From Maricaulis maris (GTDB taxonomy: Bacteria; Pseudomonadota; Alphaproteobacteria; Caulobacterales; Maricaulaceae): 64,000 bases of DNA. Positions 11,016 to 20,535 of the stretch are shown here, one piece after another (position 1 is the first letter of the stretch; every line of letters starts with the position of its first letter). The position numbers and the translations under genes were made by a program. The stretch lies in assembly GCF_036322705.1 (NCBI RefSeq), contig NZ_AP027270.1:2171501-2235500 (forward strand), read 5' to 3'. The notes beneath the pieces were generated by a model. That model saw only the letters and a program-made list of their open reading frames with translations. It searched no databases and had not been told where the DNA came from.

Positions 11016-11912
11016 TCAGCGCGCCATCGCCATGGCACCGGCATCGACGTCACGCATATTGACCCATTTCCAGCTCGACTTGTCGGCCAGCAGCGCGCGC
11101 ACGGCGGCATTGTTGATCGCATGTCCCGGACGGGCGGCGCGGTAGCAACCGATGATCGGAGCGCCGGCCAGGGCAATATCGCCCAGTGCGTCGAGCGCCT
11201 TGTGACGCACGAACTCGTCCTTGAAGCGCAGGCCTTCCGGATTGACGATGCCGTCATCATCCAGAACGACCGCATTCTCCATCGAGCCCCCGCGGGCCAG
11301 GCCCGCCGCGAGCAGCGCTTCGTAATCCTTGCGGAAGCCGAAGGTACGGGCCGAGGCGATATCGTCGCTGAAAATGTCCGGTGCGATGTCAAAGGCGCAG
11401 GACTGGCGACCGACAGCGGCATGCTCGAAGCTGATTTCAATCTCGATCGACGGCTTGAGCGCCGGCAGGAAGCCGGCACTGCGCTCGTCGACATCCACCA
11501 TCACCGGGCGCAGCACCTGGATCGCGCGACGCGGCATGGCATGGGATTTCAGGCCGACCTGGCGGATCAGCTTGACGAAGGGGGCGGAGGAGCCGTCCAT
11601 GACCGGAACTTCCGGACCTTCGACCTCGATGATGGCGTCATCGACACCGAGGCCGGCCAAAGCCGCCATCAGGTGTTCGACCGTGGCGATCGACACGCCG
11701 TCATCATTGGTGATCGTGGTGCCGAGGCGAACCTCGTTGACGTTTTCGGCCCGGGCGGCGATGCGATTGTTGCGATCGCTGATATCGGAGCGGACGAAAA
11801 TGATACCGGCGCCGGCACTGGCCGGTTGCAACACCATGCGGACCCGCTCACCGGAGTGAAGACCGATGCCCGCGAAAACAACTGGGGCCGCCAATGTGTG
11901 CCGGTTAATCAC
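11016..11912 (-). CDS. lpxC: UDP-3-O-acyl-N-acetylglucosamine deacetylase LpxC
   Basis: LpxC carries out the committed Zn2+-dependent deacetylation step of lipid A synthesis. The 298-residue protein, close to the usual 305, starts at GTG. Zinc and catalytic residues are visible: His80 in VEHLMAALAG, the conserved GSSAPF, a Lys/Phe-rich FKDEFVRHKALDALGD (His and Asp ligands) and the general-base His in GHAINNAAVRALL. The C-terminus is short (MAMAR), without an extended tail. It follows ftsZ after an intrinsic terminator at 12048-12077, so the gene probably has its own promoter in the 193-base gap. Confidence 0.97.
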   Translation of the reverse strand: MINRHTLAAPVVFAGIGLHSGERVRMVLQPASAGAGIIFVRSDISDRNNRIAARAENVNEVRLGTTITNDDGVSIATVEHLMAALAGLGVDDAIIEVEGPEVPVMDGSSAPFVKLIRQVGLKSHAMPRRAIQVLRPVMVDVDERSAGFLPALKPSIEIEISFEHAAVGRQSCAFDIAPDIFSDDIASARTFGFRKDYEALLAAGLARGGSMENAVVLDDDGIVNPEGLRFKDEFVRHKALDALGDIALAGAPIIGCYRAARPGHAINNAAVRALLADKSSWKWVNMRDVDAGAMAMAR

Positions 11913-12047
11913 GATAACACGCCATCTTGCTTATGGTTTACGCCAGAGACCGTAGGACAGACGACAGCTGTCTACCCATGCAGTGAACGCCAGGACGGGT
12001 CTGCTTTCAATTAAAGCATTGTTGCCGTTTGTTACGCGCTTGCAGCA

Positions 12048-12077
12048 AAAAGGGCGACCCCGGAGAGTCGCCCTTTT
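12048..12077 (-). terminator. Intrinsic terminator after ftsZ
   Basis: Read on the minus strand there is a 10-base GC-rich stem (AAAGGGCGAC / GTCGCCCTTT) with a loop of about eight bases, followed by TTTTT. It lies 29 bases past the ftsZ stop and is the best rho-independent terminator in the window, separating ftsZ from lpxC. Confidence 0.88.
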
Positions 12078-12105
12078 ACAGCATAAAATCAGCAACTTAC
12101 TGGTT

Positions 12106-13767
12106 TCAGTTGGCCTGACGACGCAGGAAGGCCGGGATTTCCAGATCGCCCTCTTCGAGGCTGTCGCCAAACAGGTCCCCCGATGTCGGGCGCTGGGCCG
12201 ACTGGACCGGGGCCGTCTTGGTGATCGGAGCCGCTTTCGGAGCCGGCTCGGCCGGCTTCTTGCGACGACCAAACAGCGAGAATCCGCGCTTCTCTTCCTT
12301 GGTATCCGCCTGAGCCTGCGACGCCGACGCCGAGGCCCGGCGTTCTTCATAGCGGGCATTGAGGCGCTCGGCCTCCTGCGCCAGGCGCGCCTGGTCCTGC
12401 ACGACCTGCGGAGCCTGAAGCCCGGCCTCGGCCTGCGCGGTCCGGACTTCCGACACGTAGGGGTCGCGCTCGGAGCGCAGCGAGGTGGTACCGATGGCGT
12501 CGGACAGGTCTTCCGCACCAACAGCCCGCTTCATCGGCTCGACCTGGAATTCATTCTCGCGCTCGTCCTGCACATTTGCCTGGGTCGGAGCCTGGGGCTG
12601 GGCGACCGCTTGCGGGGTCGCTGCCTCGCGACGCATATCGGCGCGAGCTTCACTGACCGGCGTCTCGGCCGCACGCTCGGCAGCGACACGACCGGGCCGG
12701 TCGGAATTGCTGCGCTTCCACGGCAGGATGGCGTCATTGGGGCTCGACTGCGGTACTGCCGCCGCGCGCGTACGCGCCCGCGGGTCAACCTGGACCAGGG
12801 CCTCTGCATCGATCCCGGTAGCAACCACGGAAACCCGCATCGTGCCTTCCATCGTCTCGTCAAAGGTCGAGCCGACGATGATATTGGCGTCCGGATCCAC
12901 TTCGGCGCGGATCTCGTTGGCGGCCTCGTCAACTTCGTAGAGCGTCATGTCGTAGCCGCCGGTGATGTTGATCAGCACGCCGGTGGCGCCCTTCATCGAG
13001 ACATCATCGAGCAGCGGATTGGAGATGGCAGCCTGGGCGGCTTCGACGGCGCGCTTTTCGCCGCCGGCTTCGCCCGTTCCCATCATCGCCTTGCCCATCT
13101 CGTTCATCACCGCGCGGACATCGGCGAAGTCGAGATTGATCAGGCCGGGCATGACCATCAGGTCGGTAATGCCGCGCACGCCCGAGTGCAGGACCTGGTC
13201 GGCCATCGAGAAGGCCTCCGCAAAGGTCGTCTTCTCGGTGGCGATGCGGAACAGGTTCTGGTTCGGGATCACGATCAGCGTATCGACATGCTCCTGCAGC
13301 TGATCGATACCGCTATCGGCCAGCTTCATCCGGCGCGAACCTTCAAAATGGAAGGGCTTGGTCACCACACCGACGGTTAGGATGCCCATTTCGCGAGCGG
13401 CCCGCGCGACCACCGGGGCGGCACCGGTGCCGGTGCCGCCGCCCATGCCGGCGGTGATGAAGACCATGTGGGCACCGCCCAGATGCTCACGGATTTCCTC
13501 GATCGAGTCCTCGGCCGACTGCTCGCCGACTTCCGGACGCGCGCCGGCGCCCAGACCCTCGGTGATCGCGGCGCCCATCTGGACGCGCTTTTCAGCCTGC
13601 GAGCGCTGCAGCGCCTGCGCATCGGTATTGGCGACGACGAAGTCGACACCCTCGAGTTTGGCCTCGATCATGTTGTTGACAGCGTTGCCCCCGGCGCCCC
13701 CGACACCAAAGACGACAATGCGCGGCCGCAATTCGGTCGTTTCAGGAATGGAGAGGTTGAGCGTCAT
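12106..13767 (-). CDS. ftsZ: Cell division GTPase FtsZ
   Basis: FtsZ polymerises into the cytokinetic ring. The 553-residue protein has the tubulin signature GGGTGTG at about 109-115, GTP-contacting [11 protein letters not shown] at about 20-30, the T7 synergy loop NLDFADV, a conserved GTPase core to about 320, and then a long, low-complexity linker of about 200 residues rich in Ala, Gln, Glu and Arg. It ends with the conserved C-terminal peptide ([10 protein letters not shown]) that binds FtsA and other partners, followed by AN. The long linker is typical of Caulobacterales-type FtsZ. It has a 140-base upstream region with CtrA and GANTC motifs and a strong terminator downstream, so it is transcribed at least partly as its own unit. 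Confidence 0.99.
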   Translation of the reverse strand: MTLNLSIPETTELRPRIVVFGVGGAGGNAVNNMIEAKLEGVDFVVANTDAQALQRSQAEKRVQMGAAITEGLGAGARPEVGEQSAEDSIEEIREHLGGAHMVFITAGMGGGTGTGAAPVVARAAREMGILTVGVVTKPFHFEGSRRMKLADSGIDQLQEHVDTLIVIPNQNLFRIATEKTTFAEAFSMADQVLHSGVRGITDLMVMPGLINLDFADVRAVMNEMGKAMMGTGEAGGEKRAVEAAQAAISNPLLDDVSMKGATGVLINITGGYDMTLYEVDEAANEIRAEVDPDANIIVGSTFDETMEGTMRVSVVATGIDAEALVQVDPRARTRAAAVPQSSPNDAILPWKRSNSDRPGRVAAERAAETPVSEARADMRREAATPQAVAQPQAPTQANVQDERENEFQVEPMKRAVGAEDLSDAIGTTSLRSERDPYVSEVRTAQAEAGLQAPQVVQDQARLAQEAERLNARYEERRASASASQAQADTKEEKRGFSLFGRRKKPAEPAPKAAPITKTAPVQSAQRPTSGDLFGDSLEEGDLEIPAFLRRQAN

Positions 13768-13794
13768 GAGAGACCCCGTGCCCGGTACTGGAAG

Positions 13795-13847
13795 TTAAAC
13801 AACGATTCACCATGAAGTTTCCTCCCAGACGCTTAAGCAGGAGTTAA
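13795..13847 (-). promoter_or_regulatory. Putative ftsZ control region: CtrA box and GANTC site
   Basis: A full TTAA-N7-TTAA motif lies at 13833-13847 (TTAAGCAGGAGTTAA), matching the CtrA recognition pattern. A GATTC (GANTC, CcrM methylation site) is at 13804-13808, and a half-matching TTAA-N7-TTCA at 13795-13809. All lie within 80 bases upstream of the ftsZ ATG (13767). In Caulobacter crescentus CtrA represses ftsZ and a GANTC site in its promoter links it to CcrM/GcrA; the same logic is inferred here from motif and position only. Confidence 0.65.
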
Positions 13848-13907
13848 ACCCCCGCTCATTTTGGTTACGAAAACATCATAAAACGCACCGGGCGCGGGCC
13901 TCGCAGC

Positions 13908-14303
13908 CTATCCGTTGGCGCGCCTCGGCTCAGACCCCGCCAGCCAAGCCATGCGATCGGCATCGCTATGCAGGACGCTGACCGCGTGCCCCAGATAATG
14001 CAGCGCGCTGGCAAACGCGCCGATAATGACGCGATCCGTGTCGGCCACAGGGAGCACAATGGCGAGTGTCATCGGATGGTTCACGAAGGAGTCGAAGAAT
14101 TTCGCGATCTCCGGCGCCTCGACGAGCGCCACGCGCAGGTTGACCCGCGTGAAATCGATGAGGATGCGCGACCAGCCGCGCGCCTCCGCCAGTTCGATCA
14201 TTTCAACAATGACATCGGTGGCACTGTCCCAGTCCTCGTGTCCGTCGATAATGACGTCGACGCAGGCATAATCGGGAAGCGCCTCGACTCGATTGAACGA
14301 CAT
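13908..14303 (-). CDS. STAS/SpoIIAA-like small protein between ftsA and ftsZ
   Basis: The start is the ATG at 14303, with GAGAGAAG about seven bases upstream; the longer frame to 14747 runs into ftsA antisense-like sequence and is rejected. The 131-residue product has no signal or TM segment and an alternating alpha/beta pattern: VDVIIDG, a helix (ATDVIVEMIELAEARG), WSRILIDFTRV, a helix containing EIAKFFDSFV, TLAIVLPVADTDRVI, and a helix before SVLHSDADRMAWL. This resembles STAS/SpoIIAA-like (Lin0512/SEC14-type) fold proteins. Its position inside the ftsQ-ftsA-ftsZ block is conspicuous. The fold assignment is by eye and no function is claimed. Confidence 0.72.
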   Translation of the reverse strand: MSFNRVEALPDYACVDVIIDGHEDWDSATDVIVEMIELAEARGWSRILIDFTRVNLRVALVEAPEIAKFFDSFVNHPMTLAIVLPVADTDRVIIGAFASALHYLGHAVSVLHSDADRMAWLAGSEPRRANG

Positions 14304-14409
14304 GACATTCTTCTCTCGGCCAAGGCCGTGACAAGTAAGGGTCGTATCGCTGAATGTCTTCAACGCAGGCGGTAATTGATTATGAAATGTCGGGCGTTCC
14401 GGGCGCGGC

Positions 14410-15741
14410 TCAGAAGCTCTCCGCAAACCAGCGCCACATCGACCCGGCCCGGCCCCCGCCCGCCTCCGCGCGAACGCGCGGACGCATGGTCGGCAGACCG
14501 CTGAGACGGGGCGGACCGGCGATCGCTTCGGCGGCACCGCGGGTTTCTCGGCGGACCACGCCGGCGACGGCGCTGAAGGCCGGCCCGGAGACCGCATCAC
14601 CCAGACCACTGACACCACACGGGCCCGCAATGCGGACCTGCTTGCCGAACACGCGGGCCGCCAGCTCGGCGGCGCCCGGCAGTTGCGCACCGCCCCCGGT
14701 GAGCACCAGACGCCGACCGGAGGTCTTGCCGACGCCGGCAGCGTCAAGCCGGTCCCGGATAAGCTCGAAAGTCTCTTCCAGCCGAGGCCGGATGATGGAA
14801 TTCAGCAGCGAGCGCGGGGCGCTGTCATAGACCGCGCCGGTCTCACCGGACACCGACGGCACCTCGATCATCTGCTGATCGTCTTCCGGGCTGTCGAGCG
14901 CGGACCCGTAGAGTGTCTTCAGGCGTTCGGCGGCAGCCAGCGGCGTCGACAGGCCGCGGGCGACGTCAGAGGTGACGTGTGAACCGCCCACCGGCACGGC
15001 GTCGATGTGCAACAGCGCGCCCTCGGCGAAGACGGCCGCCGTTGTCGCGCCAGCGCCCATGTCGATCAGGGTCGCGCCCAGCTTGACCTCGTCATCGGCC
15101 AGGGCCGACAGACCGGAGGCATAGGGCGTCGCCACCACGCCCTTGAGATCGAGATGGCAGCGCTCGATGCAGGAGGCCAGATTGCGCAGCGGGCCGATGG
15201 CCGCGGTGATGACGTGGACTTCCACGCCCAGCGTCTTGCCGAACATGCCGCGCGGATCCTTGATCCCGCGGTGATCATCGACCGACCAGGACAGCGGAAT
15301 GGCATGCAGGACAACGCGGTCCTCCATCTCGAACTCGGCCAGGGCACCGTCCAGAAGGCGGCGCGGCTCGCGTTCGGTAATCTCGCGCTGCGGCAGATCA
15401 ATCTCGGCCGCCAGACGGGTCGAGGCCGGCTGGCCGGCAGACAGGGTAACGGTCACGGCGTTGACCGCCATGCCGGCCATGCGCTCGGCCTGCTCAACAG
15501 CCGCGCGGATCGCCTCGGCGGCGGCATCCATGTCGACGACAGCGCCGGCGCGGACGCCGCGGGAGGACTGATGGCCGACGCCGATCACACGCGGGCGCGG
15601 TCCGGCGATGGTCTGGTCTGTGCGAGCGATGAAGCAGGCAATCTTGGACGAGCCGACATCAAGCGCGGCACAGACGCCCTGGGATTTGGGCCCGCTGACA
15701 GCACTGGGCTGACGCGACCGGAACAGATCGAACACACTCAC
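14410..15741 (-). CDS. ftsA: Cell division protein FtsA
   Basis: FtsA is an actin-family ATPase that tethers FtsZ filaments to the inner membrane. The 443-residue protein starts at a GTG that overlaps the ftsQ stop (GTGA). Visible: phosphate-1 motif (ALDVGSSKI), a 1C domain (about 95-175), phosphate-2 (LIDMGAGATTAAVF), the adenosine motif (VLTGGGAQLPG) and a C-terminal amphipathic helix WRWFAESF that acts as membrane anchor. A variable Gly/Arg-rich linker (about 410-435) precedes the helix. Confidence 0.98.
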   Translation of the reverse strand: MSVFDLFRSRQPSAVSGPKSQGVCAALDVGSSKIACFIARTDQTIAGPRPRVIGVGHQSSRGVRAGAVVDMDAAAEAIRAAVEQAERMAGMAVNAVTVTLSAGQPASTRLAAEIDLPQREITEREPRRLLDGALAEFEMEDRVVLHAIPLSWSVDDHRGIKDPRGMFGKTLGVEVHVITAAIGPLRNLASCIERCHLDLKGVVATPYASGLSALADDEVKLGATLIDMGAGATTAAVFAEGALLHIDAVPVGGSHVTSDVARGLSTPLAAAERLKTLYGSALDSPEDDQQMIEVPSVSGETGAVYDSAPRSLLNSIIRPRLEETFELIRDRLDAAGVGKTSGRRLVLTGGGAQLPGAAELAARVFGKQVRIAGPCGVSGLGDAVSGPAFSAVAGVVRRETRGAAEAIAGPPRLSGLPTMRPRVRAEAGGGRAGSMWRWFAESF

Positions 15742-16646
15742 GCTTCACGCTCCCGCATACCGGCTGCCGCTGCCCGCTCAGGCAGGGCCCGGACGATCAG
15801 ATCGCCCTCGCCGCGTAGGTCAAAACTCTCGGCCGCCAGGCGCAACACGCCCCGCTCGGCCTGCAGGCGCGCGAGAATGGCGATCGAGGCCATCACATCG
15901 CTCTCCGGCAATTTCACATCAGCGCCGCTGTCGAGACGCAGGTTCCAGCGCCGCTCGCCAACCCGGACCGCACCGACCACACGGCCAGCGACATCGGGGT
16001 AATGGCTCAGCGCATCGACGATCTCGGTGGCCGCCTCATTGGCGCCCTCGGCGACGACCAGCGGCAGATCGGGCGGGTTCATGACATCGGCATCGGCGAT
16101 CACGACACCATCGCGGTCAATCACGTGCAGCCCGCCCTCGACCTGCCACAAGGCAAAGGCCTCACGGGTCTCGACGACAATCGCGATCCGGTTCGGCAGA
16201 AGCCGGGCCACGCGGGCGCGCCGGATCACCGGCATCGCCTCCACACGGGCACGGATCGCTTCGGGATCAACGGAAAAAATCGACTGGCCGTCATGGATCT
16301 GAGAAGCCAGCACAATGGCATGGGCCATCTCGCCGCGAGCACCGGTGACATCGACGGCCCGAACGGCAAAGCCGGCCTGGGTGAGATGACGCTCGACGCG
16401 GTCGCCGGCCCAGGCGGTGACGTCATCCAACTGGCCGAAGAGCGCAAGTCCGCCCAGCGTGACAGCCGCCAGGCCAGCCACGACCAGCCCGCCGAAACGG
16501 GCTGCATTCGCCATACGGTATCTGACACCCCGGATCTGGGCCTCGGCCCAGTTACGCAAACGCCGCGGTGCGGACACCGCGGCGGACTGGGGTTTGGTCT
16601 TGCGACGGACCGCTTTACGCGATCCGGCACGCCTCACCTTCGACAC
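15738..16646 (-). CDS. ftsQ: Cell division protein FtsQ (POTRA domain)
   Basis: FtsQ is a bitopic divisome scaffold that recruits FtsB/FtsL. The protein has a long, very basic cytoplasmic N-terminus, one TM segment ([19 protein letters not shown]), a POTRA domain following ([21 protein letters not shown]) and the FtsQ beta domain with [20 protein letters not shown]. Three starts are possible: ATG 16667, GTG 16646 and GTG 16637 (GTGA overlap with the ddl stop). I took 16646 because GGAG lies eight bases upstream, giving 302 residues; the choice changes only 3-7 residues. All overlap the end of ddl, and the 3' end overlaps ftsA by four bases. Confidence 0.95.
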   Translation of the reverse strand: MSKVRRAGSRKAVRRKTKPQSAAVSAPRRLRNWAEAQIRGVRYRMANAARFGGLVVAGLAAVTLGGLALFGQLDDVTAWAGDRVERHLTQAGFAVRAVDVTGARGEMAHAIVLASQIHDGQSIFSVDPEAIRARVEAMPVIRRARVARLLPNRIAIVVETREAFALWQVEGGLHVIDRDGVVIADADVMNPPDLPLVVAEGANEAATEIVDALSHYPDVAGRVVGAVRVGERRWNLRLDSGADVKLPESDVMASIAILARLQAERGVLRLAAESFDLRGEGDLIVRALPERAAAAGMREREA

Positions 16647-17548
16647 GACGCATTCTCCGCCATCCATGCAACGAGATCCTGAAACGCGATCCCGCAGTAC
16701 TGCGCCTGTTCTGGCGCTAGTGAAGTTGGAGTCATGCCGGGTTGGGTGTTAATTTCGAGTAACCATAGCGGGGTTTCCGACTCCGTATCGTAACGGAAGT
16801 CAGACCGGGTCAGGCCGCGGCATCCCAAGGCCTTGTGCGCCTTGAGGGCCAGGGACATCGCCAGTTCGGCAATGTCGTCGGAAATGGGCGCTGGTAAAAT
16901 ATGATCCGAGCCGCCGGCAGAATACTTCGCTTCATAGTCATAGAAGGTCGTGTTCGGCTTGATCTCGGTGACACAGAGCGCCTTGTCCTCCATGACCGCG
17001 ACCGTCAGCTCGCGACCGGGGATATAACGCTCGATCAGGATCTCGTCGCCCAGCGCCCAGGCCGTCGACCCCAGCTCGGCCGGCGGACGATTGGCGCCTT
17101 CCAGCACGATATGCACGCCGACCGACGAGCCCTGCGCATTCGGCTTGGCGACATAGGGCGGCTTCATCACGTGTGACTTGGCCGCCTCGAAACGGTTGGC
17201 GATCACGCCTTCGGGACAGGGTATGCCGGCTGCGCGCAGCACATCCTTGGCCTTCTGCTTGTCCATGGCGAGAGCCGACGCCAACACACCGGAATGGGTA
17301 TAGGGCTTGCCGAAATGCTCGAGCACACCCTGGACCAGGCCATCCTCGCCCCACTCGCCATGCAGGGCATTGAAGACGATGTCCGGTTCGGCCTCGGCCA
17401 GTTGCTGCGACAGGTTCCGGCCCGCATCAATCTCGACGACGTCATAGCCAGCAGCCCGCAACCCCTTGGCGCAGGCCGCGCCGGAGACCAGGGACACATC
17501 CCGTTCCGGCGACAATCCGCCGAGAAGAACCGCAACACGCTTGCTCAT
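16634..17548 (-). CDS. ddl: D-alanine--D-alanine ligase
   Basis: Ddl ligates two D-Ala with ATP to supply the dipeptide for MurF. The 304-residue ATP-grasp protein starts at ATG 17548 (GTGATG, so GTG 17551 is possible) with AGGATG upstream. Visible: N-terminal [16 protein letters not shown] (substrate Glu and Ser), [24 protein letters not shown], the ATP-grasp [17 protein letters not shown], and the C-terminal metal ligands in [10 protein letters not shown]. It is coupled to ftsQ downstream by overlap and separated from the unknown 196-residue gene upstream by 50 bases. Confidence 0.98.
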   Translation of the reverse strand: MSKRVAVLLGGLSPERDVSLVSGAACAKGLRAAGYDVVEIDAGRNLSQQLAEAEPDIVFNALHGEWGEDGLVQGVLEHFGKPYTHSGVLASALAMDKQKAKDVLRAAGIPCPEGVIANRFEAAKSHVMKPPYVAKPNAQGSSVGVHIVLEGANRPPAELGSTAWALGDEILIERYIPGRELTVAVMEDKALCVTEIKPNTTFYDYEAKYSAGGSDHILPAPISDDIAELAMSLALKAHKALGCRGLTRSDFRYDTESETPLWLLEINTQPGMTPTSLAPEQAQYCGIAFQDLVAWMAENASCRR

Positions 17549-17598
17549 CACATCATCCTGTCCAACACCGACCGACCGTGGTCCGGCCGGGACTGCCT

Positions 17599-18189
17599 CT
17601 AATTCAGTATCTCGCCGGCCGGCTTGCTCGGCTGGACCACCGGATCGCTCAACGCAATCGCGCTGGCCCCGCTGGCCCGCCCGATGCCGACCAGCTCGAT
17701 CAAGGCCTCGACCGGCGCCGTACCGAGATCAAGATGCAGGATCTCGTCCTGTAGCGAGGCGGCATGAATAAAGCCGCTGGTCTGGATGCCGGGCGTCACC
17801 ACAGGCGTGTCCTTCATCAGGCCGAACCAGCGATCAAACCAGCGCGTCACCGCCTCGACATTCCATTTGGCACCCTGCAGCTGGACCACGACCGCATCCC
17901 AGCGGAAGGGATGGAGATGGACGTGCACGCCATCGATCGGCCCGTCCCAGGAGCGGAAGGCCAGCATGTCACTGAGGCGAAACTCGCGAAACTCCGGCTT
18001 CGGCTGGAGCTGGGTGGCAAAGTCGATACGGTAGAGATTGCGGATCAGCGACTTGTCATGCCGGATCGCGAACGGATGCTCGCTGACGCCTTGCGGGAAC
18101 AGTTTCAGCATCTCCGGCAGCCATTGCGCATAAGCCTGCACGAACTTCTCGCGGATCGGCTCGATTGCCGGAGCCAGTGGATTAGTCAT
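17599..18189 (-). CDS. Uncharacterised 196-aa protein embedded between murB and ddl
   Basis: ATG at 18189 lies inside the last codons of murB (8-base overlap), so the gene is probably translationally coupled to it. The protein has no signal or TM segment. It is rich in aromatic and His residues, with a striking [19 protein letters not shown] segment (about 87-105) and an N-terminal helix ([19 protein letters not shown]); the C-terminal third has [20 protein letters not shown]. The His/Asp cluster could bind a metal, but no known catalytic motif was recognised. Position suggests a link to murein precursor synthesis or division; this is inference from context only. Confidence 0.75.
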   Translation of the reverse strand: MTNPLAPAIEPIREKFVQAYAQWLPEMLKLFPQGVSEHPFAIRHDKSLIRNLYRIDFATQLQPKPEFREFRLSDMLAFRSWDGPIDGVHVHLHPFRWDAVVVQLQGAKWNVEAVTRWFDRWFGLMKDTPVVTPGIQTSGFIHAASLQDEILHLDLGTAPVEALIELVGIGRASGASAIALSDPVVQPSKPAGEILN

Positions 18190-19132
18190 CGGGGTTACCC
18201 CTCTTGCTCTGTGCGCCGGTCGCCCGGCCGATGCGCCGGACTTCCCAGCGCAGATCGATAGCGTGTTGTTCGCGCACCCGCGCCCGCACATCCTCGCCGA
18301 CCCGTTCCAGGTCCGCGGCGCTGGCCGTGCCGTCATTGATCAGAAAGTTACAGTGCTGCTCAGAAAAATGCGCCCCGCCGACGCGGTAGCCGCGACCGCC
18401 GACACTGTCGATCAGCTCCCAGGACTTGCGCTGGTTCGGCGTGCCGGGCGGATCCGGGTTGGCGAAGGTCGAGCCGGACGTCTTCTCGCGGATCGGCTGC
18501 GTGCTCTCGCGCCGCGACGTGATCGCATCCATGCGTTCGGTGACCGCCTCGGGCGCATCGGCCCGGCCCTGGAAGACCGCCTCGGTGAAGATCCAGTCCT
18601 CCGGTGCCGAGCAATGGCGATAGCTGTAGGCGAGCTCTTCCGGTGTCGCGATGATCCGGCGGCCCATGCGATCCAGCGCTATGGCCTCGACCAGCACATC
18701 GGCCGTCTCCTGGTCATAGCAGCCGGCATTCATGCGCAGCGCGCCGCCGATCGTGCCGGGCACACCGACCAGATATTCCAGACCGGCAATCCCGGCCTTG
18801 GCGGCGGCCTTGGCGACCATCTTGTCAAGCGCTCCGGCCCCGGCGCGCAGGCGATGCCCGTCCAGCGCCTCGGTCCGGGCGAAAGCGCCGGCGAGACGGA
18901 TCACGACGCCCGACACCCCGCCATCGCGCACCAGCGTGTTCGACCCGGCACCCAGCACGGTCACCGGTATCTCGTCCGGCGTTTCCGCGAGAAAGCGACA
19001 CAGATCGGACTCGTCGGCCGGCAGGTAAAGCACATCCGCCGGACCGCCGACGCGCAACCAGATCAGGTCCTTGAGCGGCGCCTGTTCGATATATTTGCCG
19101 CGGACGGGCGGGAGTTGGGCGAGCAGGCTCAC
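18182..19132 (-). CDS. murB: UDP-N-acetylenolpyruvoylglucosamine reductase MurB
   Basis: MurB is the FAD-dependent enzyme that reduces UDP-GlcNAc-enolpyruvate to UDP-MurNAc. GTG at 19132 overlaps the murC stop (GTGA); the longer frame to 19171 would add 13 residues reading inside murC. The 316-residue product shows the FAD-binding [14 protein letters not shown] and [34 protein letters not shown], Ser in [12 protein letters not shown] (the catalytic proton donor in type II-like enzymes lies in this segment) and a C-terminal catalytic Glu region. It overlaps the unknown gene downstream. Confidence 0.97.
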   Translation of the reverse strand: MSLLAQLPPVRGKYIEQAPLKDLIWLRVGGPADVLYLPADESDLCRFLAETPDEIPVTVLGAGSNTLVRDGGVSGVVIRLAGAFARTEALDGHRLRAGAGALDKMVAKAAAKAGIAGLEYLVGVPGTIGGALRMNAGCYDQETADVLVEAIALDRMGRRIIATPEELAYSYRHCSAPEDWIFTEAVFQGRADAPEAVTERMDAITSRRESTQPIREKTSGSTFANPDPPGTPNQRKSWELIDSVGGRGYRVGGAHFSEQHCNFLINDGTASAADLERVGEDVRARVREQHAIDLRWEVRRIGRATGAQSKRGNPDD

Positions 19133-20535
19133 CCCAACGCCTCCAGCTCGCCCGGAAGCGCATAGGCCCATTGCGTGATGTCGCCGGCACCGAGGCAGAC
19201 GACGACATCGCCCTCGCCGGCCCGTTTGGCGACATCGGCGGCGACGTTTTCGCGCGTGGTGGCACTGGCATCGCGGTGGCCATGGGCGCCGAGGCTTTCA
19301 ACCAGATGGGCCTGGTCGGCGCCCTCAATCGGGTCTTCGCCGGCAGTATAGACCGGGGCCACCAGCACGCTGTCGGCATCGTTGAAACAGGTCGAAAAGT
19401 CCTCGAACAGGTCGTGCAGGCGCGAATAGCGGTGCGGTTGCATGACCGCGATTACCTTGCCGGTCGCGGCCTGGCGGGCGGCCTTCAGCACGGCGGCGAT
19501 CTCGACCGGGTGATGGCCGTAATCATCGATGATGGCCGCGCCCTTCCACTCACCCGTCCGGGTGAAGCGACGCTTGACCCCGCCGAACTGGCCGAGCGCC
19601 GTCTTGGCACCCTCCTCGGTCAGGCCCAGCTCGCGGGCCGTGGCCAGCGCCGCCACCGCATTGAGCACATTATGCTCGCCCATCATCGGCAGGAAAATAT
19701 CGGTCCAGACGGTTTCGGCCTGGTCGCGCAGGCGGAAGCGGACATCGAAGGTCGCGCCGCTGGGATCCATCTTGAGATTTTCCAGACGCGCATCGGCCTG
19801 CGGGTTCTGGCCATAAGTGATGACACGGCGATCCTCGACGCGGCTGGCCAGCGACTGCACTTCCGGGTGATCGGTGCACAGCACGGCGAACCCGTAAAAG
19901 GGCAGGTTCTCGACGAACTGGAAGAAGGCCTGACGCAGGACGTCAAAGGTGCCGTAATGCTCCATGTGCTCCGGATCGATATTGGTGACGATGGCCACCG
20001 TCGAGCGCAGCTTGAGGAAGGAGCCGTCGCTCTCGTCCGCCTCGACCGCCATCCAGTCGCCCAGCCCCATCTTGGCATTGGAGCCATAGGCCGAGATGAT
20101 ACCACCATTGATCACCGTGGGATCGACACCCGCCGCATCCATCAGCACCGAGACCAGCGAGGTTGTCGTGGTCTTGCCATGCGTACCGCCGACAGCGACC
20201 GCGAATTTCAGACGCATCAGCTCGGCCAGCATCTCGGCCCGGCGCACGACCGGGATCTTGGCGGCGCGAGCCGCAACCAGCTCGGGATTGTCCGGCTTGA
20301 TCGCCGAGGACACGACGATGGCGCCGGCGCCGGTGACATTCTCGGCCTTGTGGCCGATGGCGACCGTGGCGCCCAGGCCGGTCAGGCGCTCGACATTCGG
20401 GTTCGCCTTGATGTCAGAGCCCTGCACCTTGTAGCCGAGATTGAGCATGACTTCGGCAATGCCGGACATGCCGATCCCGCCGATACCGACGAAATGGACA
20501 GGGCCGACCTCGAAAGGCAGGGCGGTGAACTTCAT
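19129..20535 (-). CDS. murC: UDP-N-acetylmuramate--L-alanine ligase MurC
   Basis: MurC adds the first L-Ala to UDP-MurNAc. The 468-residue Mur ligase has an N-terminal Rossmann-like UDP-binding motif ([16 protein letters not shown]), the ATP P-loop [13 protein letters not shown] (about 112-124), a central [20 protein letters not shown] and a C-terminal domain with [13 protein letters not shown] and MQPHRYSR. The 5' end overlaps the murG stop by four bases and the 3' end overlaps murB by four, placing it in a tightly coupled chain. Confidence 0.98.
   Translation of the reverse strand: MKFTALPFEVGPVHFVGIGGIGMSGIAEVMLNLGYKVQGSDIKANPNVERLTGLGATVAIGHKAENVTGAGAIVVSSAIKPDNPELVAARAAKIPVVRRAEMLAELMRLKFAVAVGGTHGKTTTTSLVSVLMDAAGVDPTVINGGIISAYGSNAKMGLGDWMAVEADESDGSFLKLRSTVAIVTNIDPEHMEHYGTFDVLRQAFFQFVENLPFYGFAVLCTDHPEVQSLASRVEDRRVITYGQNPQADARLENLKMDPSGATFDVRFRLRDQAETVWTDIFLPMMGEHNVLNAVAALATARELGLTEEGAKTALGQFGGVKRRFTRTGEWKGAAIIDDYGHHPVEIAAVLKAARQAATGKVIAVMQPHRYSRLHDLFEDFSTCFNDADSVLVAPVYTAGEDPIEGADQAHLVESLGAHGHRDASATTRENVAADVAKRAGEGDVVVCLGAGDITQWAYALPGELEALG

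Noticed and set aside
14304-14747. N-terminal extension of the STAS-like gene
   Set aside because: The extension runs opposite frames of ftsA and is Arg/Pro-rich; a ribosome site precedes the internal ATG at 14303.
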